Origin: JBBDMX01 sp040878035
GTDB taxonomy: Bacteria > Planctomycetota > Phycisphaerae > Phycisphaerales > Phycisphaeraceae
Reading direction: 5' to 3'
NCBI GenBank assembly: GCA_040878035.1
Contig: JBBDMX010000101.1
Location: 124,001 to 188,000, forward strand
DNA: 64,000 nucleotides
Of this stretch, positions 61,184 to 64,000 are shown one piece after another. The position numbers and the translations under genes are program-made. Numbering within the stretch: position 1 is the first letter of the stretch; every line of letters begins with the position of its first letter. The notes beneath the pieces were generated by a model that searched no databases, was not told where the DNA came from, and saw nothing but the letters and a program-made list of their open reading frames with translations.

Positions 61184-62065
61184 ATGACATGCTCCCGGTC
61201 ATTCGCACTGATCCTGCTGACACTTACGGGCGCGCTGCTGCTGGGCGCTGCCGCGGCAGCGCCCCCGGATGCGCCCCCCGCCGCGGCCCCAGATGCACCG
61301 CCGTCAATCAAAGCTATCGCCATGGCCCGGCACGATCTGCCGCTGGGCTTCACGGTGGCGGGCAAGGTCGCCGCGGTGAAGGTCAAGCCGGGTGATCGCG
61401 TCGCGCCCGGCCAGGTGCTGGTGGAACTGGAAGACATCGAGGGCCAGACCCTGGTGGCGATCTACAAGCTCCGCGCCGAAAGCGATCTGGCGATCCAGGC
61501 GGCCCATCTCAAAGTCGTCATCGCGCGCCTGGAGGAGGACCGGCTCAAGGGACTGCTGGCGCAGAACGCCGCGGCGCCGTTTGAATATGACAAGGCCGTG
61601 GCCACGCGCAAGGTCGCCGAGATCGAGGAACAGCAGACGCGCCAGGACCAGGAACAAGCAAAGCTCCAGTACGAGCAGAGCCGGGCGCGGCACGATCAGT
61701 ACCTGCTCAAGGCGCCCCCGGGGGTCGCCGGGGTGGTCGAGGCGGTCGCGGTTGAGGAAGGTCAGACGGTCGAGCAACTCAAGCCGGTGCTGCGTCTGGT
61801 GGCGACCGATCCGCTGTGGATTGACGTGCCGGTGGCGACCGCCGACACGCTGGGCCTGATAGTGGGCGACTCAGTGACGGTGCACTCGGCGCTGCCGGGG
61901 CATGATCAGCCCATGACGGCGCGGATCATCCACCTTGCGGCAGTGGCCGACCCCGCCAGCGACACGCGCAACGTGCGCCTGGAGTTGGCCAATCCCGCCG
62001 CCCTGCCCGCCGGCACGCAGGTGGTAGTCACACTACGCAAACCCGCCGTCGCCGACGGACGGTAA
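61184..62065 (+). CDS. HlyD-family periplasmic adaptor
   Basis: 293 residues. Start at the ATG at 61184, nine bases after gagg; a GTG at 61169 is possible. Signal peptide about 1-25 (LTGALLLGAAAAAPP). The fold is a compact adaptor: FTVAGKVAAVKVKPGDRVAPGQVLVELED (lipoyl half), a coiled coil (about 90-175, EEDRLKGLLAQNAAAPFEYDKAVATRKVAEIEEQ), YLLKAPPGVAGVVEAVAVEEGQTV (second lipoyl half) and a barrel ending QVVVTLRKP. Third HlyD-like protein of this cluster, soluble rather than membrane-anchored. It probably completes the periplasmic part of the export complex. Confidence 0.83.
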   Translation: MTCSRSFALILLTLTGALLLGAAAAAPPDAPPAAAPDAPPSIKAIAMARHDLPLGFTVAGKVAAVKVKPGDRVAPGQVLVELEDIEGQTLVAIYKLRAESDLAIQAAHLKVVIARLEEDRLKGLLAQNAAAPFEYDKAVATRKVAEIEEQQTRQDQEQAKLQYEQSRARHDQYLLKAPPGVAGVVEAVAVEEGQTVEQLKPVLRLVATDPLWIDVPVATADTLGLIVGDSVTVHSALPGHDQPMTARIIHLAAVADPASDTRNVRLELANPAALPAGTQVVVTLRKPAVADGR

Positions 62066-62072
62066 GGCCGCA

Positions 62073-64000
62073 TCATCCGATGCGTTCAATGCGAATCGCG
62101 TCGGCGTCCACGAAATCATTGGCGTCGTCGCTGATACGGATGATCAGCGTGCCGCTGCTGATGGTCCAGGACGTGCCGAGGTCTTTGAAGATCGTCTCCT
62201 GGTCGGTTCGATCGTCGGGCGCCAGTTCCTGATTGACACGCACGGTATCCAGCAGGGTCGAGCCGTCATAGATCGCATAGGGCGTGTTGGTCGCGCGATT
62301 GAGATCCGACCGCCAGGTGGCCGAGATACGGTACTCGCCAGGCGGCAGGTTCGTGAAGGTGTAGGTCGCCACGTTGGCGCCCTGCCCATCGCGCGCGAAG
62401 CTGTGATCGCCGCCGTAGTAGTACGGCTCGAGCGTGAAGCCCCACACGTTGTTGGTCGAGAAACCCGCATCGCGATCGTCGATGATGCGCACCACCGGCT
62501 GGACGATCGCCACCGCATGGACGTTGATGGCGAAGCTGCCTTCGTTGCCGTCATTGTTGGCGAAGCGCACCATGCCGTCGAAAGTGCCTGCCGAGGCGGC
62601 GTCGAACTGGAGCGTGAACGTGGTGGACTGGTTCGGCGCCAGGCTGCTGGTCGCAAAGCCGGCGGCCACGCTATAGCCGGCGGGCAAGGGGTCAAAGGCG
62701 CCCAGCGTCAGAGTCTGCGTGCCCAGGTTGCGCACGGTAAAGGTGCGCTGCACCGGCGTGCCCGGCGGCGTGACGCCAAAATCCACGGTCGTGCTGCCGC
62801 TGACCAGGTCGGTCGTGTCCACGAGCACCTGGATTTCGGGGCCAGCGGGCAGATCGCCGAGGCGCTCGATGCGGATGGCGTCGGCGTCGACGTAAAGACC
62901 GGCAGCGGCGTCGTCGCTGAGCTTGACTACCAGCGTGCCGCCGGTGATGTTCCAGCTTGTGCCGATGTCGCCAAAGACCTTGCCCTGTTCGGTCAGGCCG
63001 GCCGGCGCGTTCTGCTGGTTGACGCGCACGGTGCCCAGCAGGGTCGTACCGTCGTAGACCCTAAAGGGCGTATTGGTGGCGCGGTTGCTGTCGCCGCGCC
63101 ACGTCGCCGACACGCGGTAGACGCCCGGCGCCAGGCCGGTGAAGGTGTAGGTCGCCACGTTGGCGCCGCCGCCGTTGATGGCGAAGCTGTGGTCATTGCC
63201 GTAGTAGAACGACTCGGTGGTCGAGCCCCAGGCGCCCACGGTGCTAAAGCCCGCGTCGCGGTCGTCGATGATCCGTACCATCGGCGCCGCGGCGGCGCTG
63301 CCCTGCACGGTGAAGGCAAACGGGCCTTCATCCGCGTCGTTGTTGGCAAAACTGACCGTGCCGCTGAAGCTTCCCGTTGCCGGGGCGTCAAAGCGGATCG
63401 CAAAGGTCGTCGAGGCCCCTGGCGCCAGCGTGGTCGTGGCAAAACCCGAGGCCATGCTGAAGCCTGCCGGCAGCGGGGCAAAGGCGCCCAGCGTCAGCGG
63501 GGCGACACCGGTGTTCTGCACGGTGATGGTGCGTGTCACGGGCACGCCGGGCGCCGTGACGCCCAAGTCCACCACGCCGGTGTTGTGGGCGATGCTGGCT
63601 GTGCCATCGAGCAGGGCGATCTCCGGCCCGCTGGGCAGGTCGCCGATGCGTTCGATGCGAATCGCATCGGCGTCGACATACACCCCCGCCGCCACGTCGT
63701 CGCTGATCCGGACCACCAGAGTGTCGCCCAAGATGGACCAGCTTGTGCCGATGTCGCCAAAGGCAAAGCCCTGGTCGGTGAGGCTGTTTGGCGCGTTGCG
63801 CTGGTTGATGCGCACGGTGCCCAGCAGGGTCGCGCCGTCGTGGACGCCAAAGGGCGTGTTGGTAGCGCGGTTGGTGTCGCCGCGCCAGGTGGCCGACACG
63901 CGGTAGACGCCCGGCGCCAGGCCGGTGAAGGTGTAGGTCGCCACGTTGGCGCCGCCGCCGTTGATGGCGAAGCTATGGTCGCTGCCGTAGTAGATCGCTT
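62073..64000 (-). CDS. Large secreted repeat protein with golvesin-like and choice-of-anchor-D-type domains (5' end outside window)
   Basis: The C-terminal 640 or so residues of a longer protein; the frame is open to the window edge. It is built from a 262-residue (786-bp) repeat: a golvesin-C-like jelly-roll (VRIIDDRDAGFST .. HSFAINGGGANVATYTFTGL .. YRVSATWRGDxNRATNTPF .. VNQQNAP .. DADAIRIER) alternating with a choice-of-anchor-D-like beta domain (FGVTPPGTPVQRTFTVRN .. LPAGYSVAAGFA .. FANNDGNEG). Three golvesin and two anchor-D units are visible. It ends RIERIG with no PEP-CTERM or other sorting tail. Such repeats are typical of giant surface proteins of Planctomycetes. Convergent with the SecA-like/HlyD operon, with only 7 bp between stops. 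Confidence 0.85.
   Translation of the reverse strand, partial: AIYYGSDHSFAINGGGANVATYTFTGLAPGVYRVSATWRGDTNRATNTPFGVHDGATLLGTVRINQRNAPNSLTDQGFAFGDIGTSWSILGDTLVVRISDDVAAGVYVDADAIRIERIGDLPSGPEIALLDGTASIAHNTGVVDLGVTAPGVPVTRTITVQNTGVAPLTLGAFAPLPAGFSMASGFATTTLAPGASTTFAIRFDAPATGSFSGTVSFANNDADEGPFAFTVQGSAAAAPMVRIIDDRDAGFSTVGAWGSTTESFYYGNDHSFAINGGGANVATYTFTGLAPGVYRVSATWRGDSNRATNTPFRVYDGTTLLGTVRVNQQNAPAGLTEQGKVFGDIGTSWNITGGTLVVKLSDDAAAGLYVDADAIRIERLGDLPAGPEIQVLVDTTDLVSGSTTVDFGVTPPGTPVQRTFTVRNLGTQTLTLGAFDPLPAGYSVAAGFATSSLAPNQSTTFTLQFDAASAGTFDGMVRFANNDGNEGSFAINVHAVAIVQPVVRIIDDRDAGFSTNNVWGFTLEPYYYGGDHSFARDGQGANVATYTFTNLPPGEYRISATWRSDLNRATNTPYAIYDGSTLLDTVRVNQELAPDDRTDQETIFKDLGTSWTISSGTLIIRISDDANDFVDADAIRIERIG

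Overview
The window looks like a draft or metagenome-assembled chromosome from a Planctomycetota bacterium, probably of the class Phycisphaerae. Reasons: high GC, a bacterial tetrahydromethanopterin/methanofuran C1 gene cluster (known from Planctomycetes and methylotrophs), a PEP-CTERM protein, a pseudopilin-like secreted protein, a sulfatase, a DUF2934 protein, a PagL-like outer-membrane protein and a truncated SecA paralogue beside giant-protein repeats. The lineage is inferred from gene content, not from a marker gene. A run of 10 N followed by 40 C at 27458-27507 marks a scaffold join.

Layout. 1-7.7 kb: a Cus-type heavy-metal efflux operon (metal-binding protein tail, TolC-family lipoprotein, CusB, CusA). 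8-9.6 kb: an isolated nuoG. 9.8-20.8 kb: a divergent C1 block. The minus strand carries fhcD-fhcC-mch, a RimK-like ligase, a CitG-like protein, an ATP-grasp enzyme and a hydantoinase-like protein. The plus strand carries a pterin dehydratase, a dihydropteroate-synthase-like protein, DUF447 and beta-RFAP synthase. Together they cover formyl/methenyl transfer and part of the synthesis of the H4MPT and methanofuran cofactors; fae, mtdB, fhcA and fhcB are not here. 20.9-23.9 kb: a large exported protein of unknown function. 23.9-25.4 kb: a gene-poor stretch. 25.4-27.4 kb: amt-glnK behind a sigma-54 promoter. 27.6-30.6 kb: a sugar-type ABC permease and ATPase. 30.8-40 kb: housekeeping and accessory genes (sucD, NUDIX, lipoproteins, AmrS-like radical SAM enzyme, scpB, DUF2934, PagL-like, sulfatase, URO-D family). 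40.2-47.2 kb: an Rrf2 regulator with the full SUF operon (sufB-C-D-S-E-T). 47.3-51.4 kb: ylbF, rnr, DUF58. 51.5-53.7 kb: a three-gene unit behind a Fur/Zur-like box. 53.8-54.5 kb: a Bax-inhibitor-1 gene split by an amber codon. 54.7-62.1 kb: a four-gene export-like operon (GAF-HlyD, PqqD-M50-HlyD, SecA-like, HlyD) facing a repeat-rich secreted protein that runs off the end.

Two things stand out. First, the window is full of short palindromic and word-repeat elements of at least eight families. Between genes, several are nested concentrically (A B C C' B' A'). Members of the same families also sit in frame inside conserved genes (fhcC twice, fhcD, an ABC ATPase, cusA, DUF58) or form the ends of proteins, much like the Rickettsia palindromic elements. 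Second, the SecA-like/M50-HlyD/GAF-HlyD operon next to a golvesin-type/choice-of-anchor repeat protein is a candidate for a dedicated export machine for giant surface proteins.

All family assignments come from reading motifs and recalling families. No search was run.
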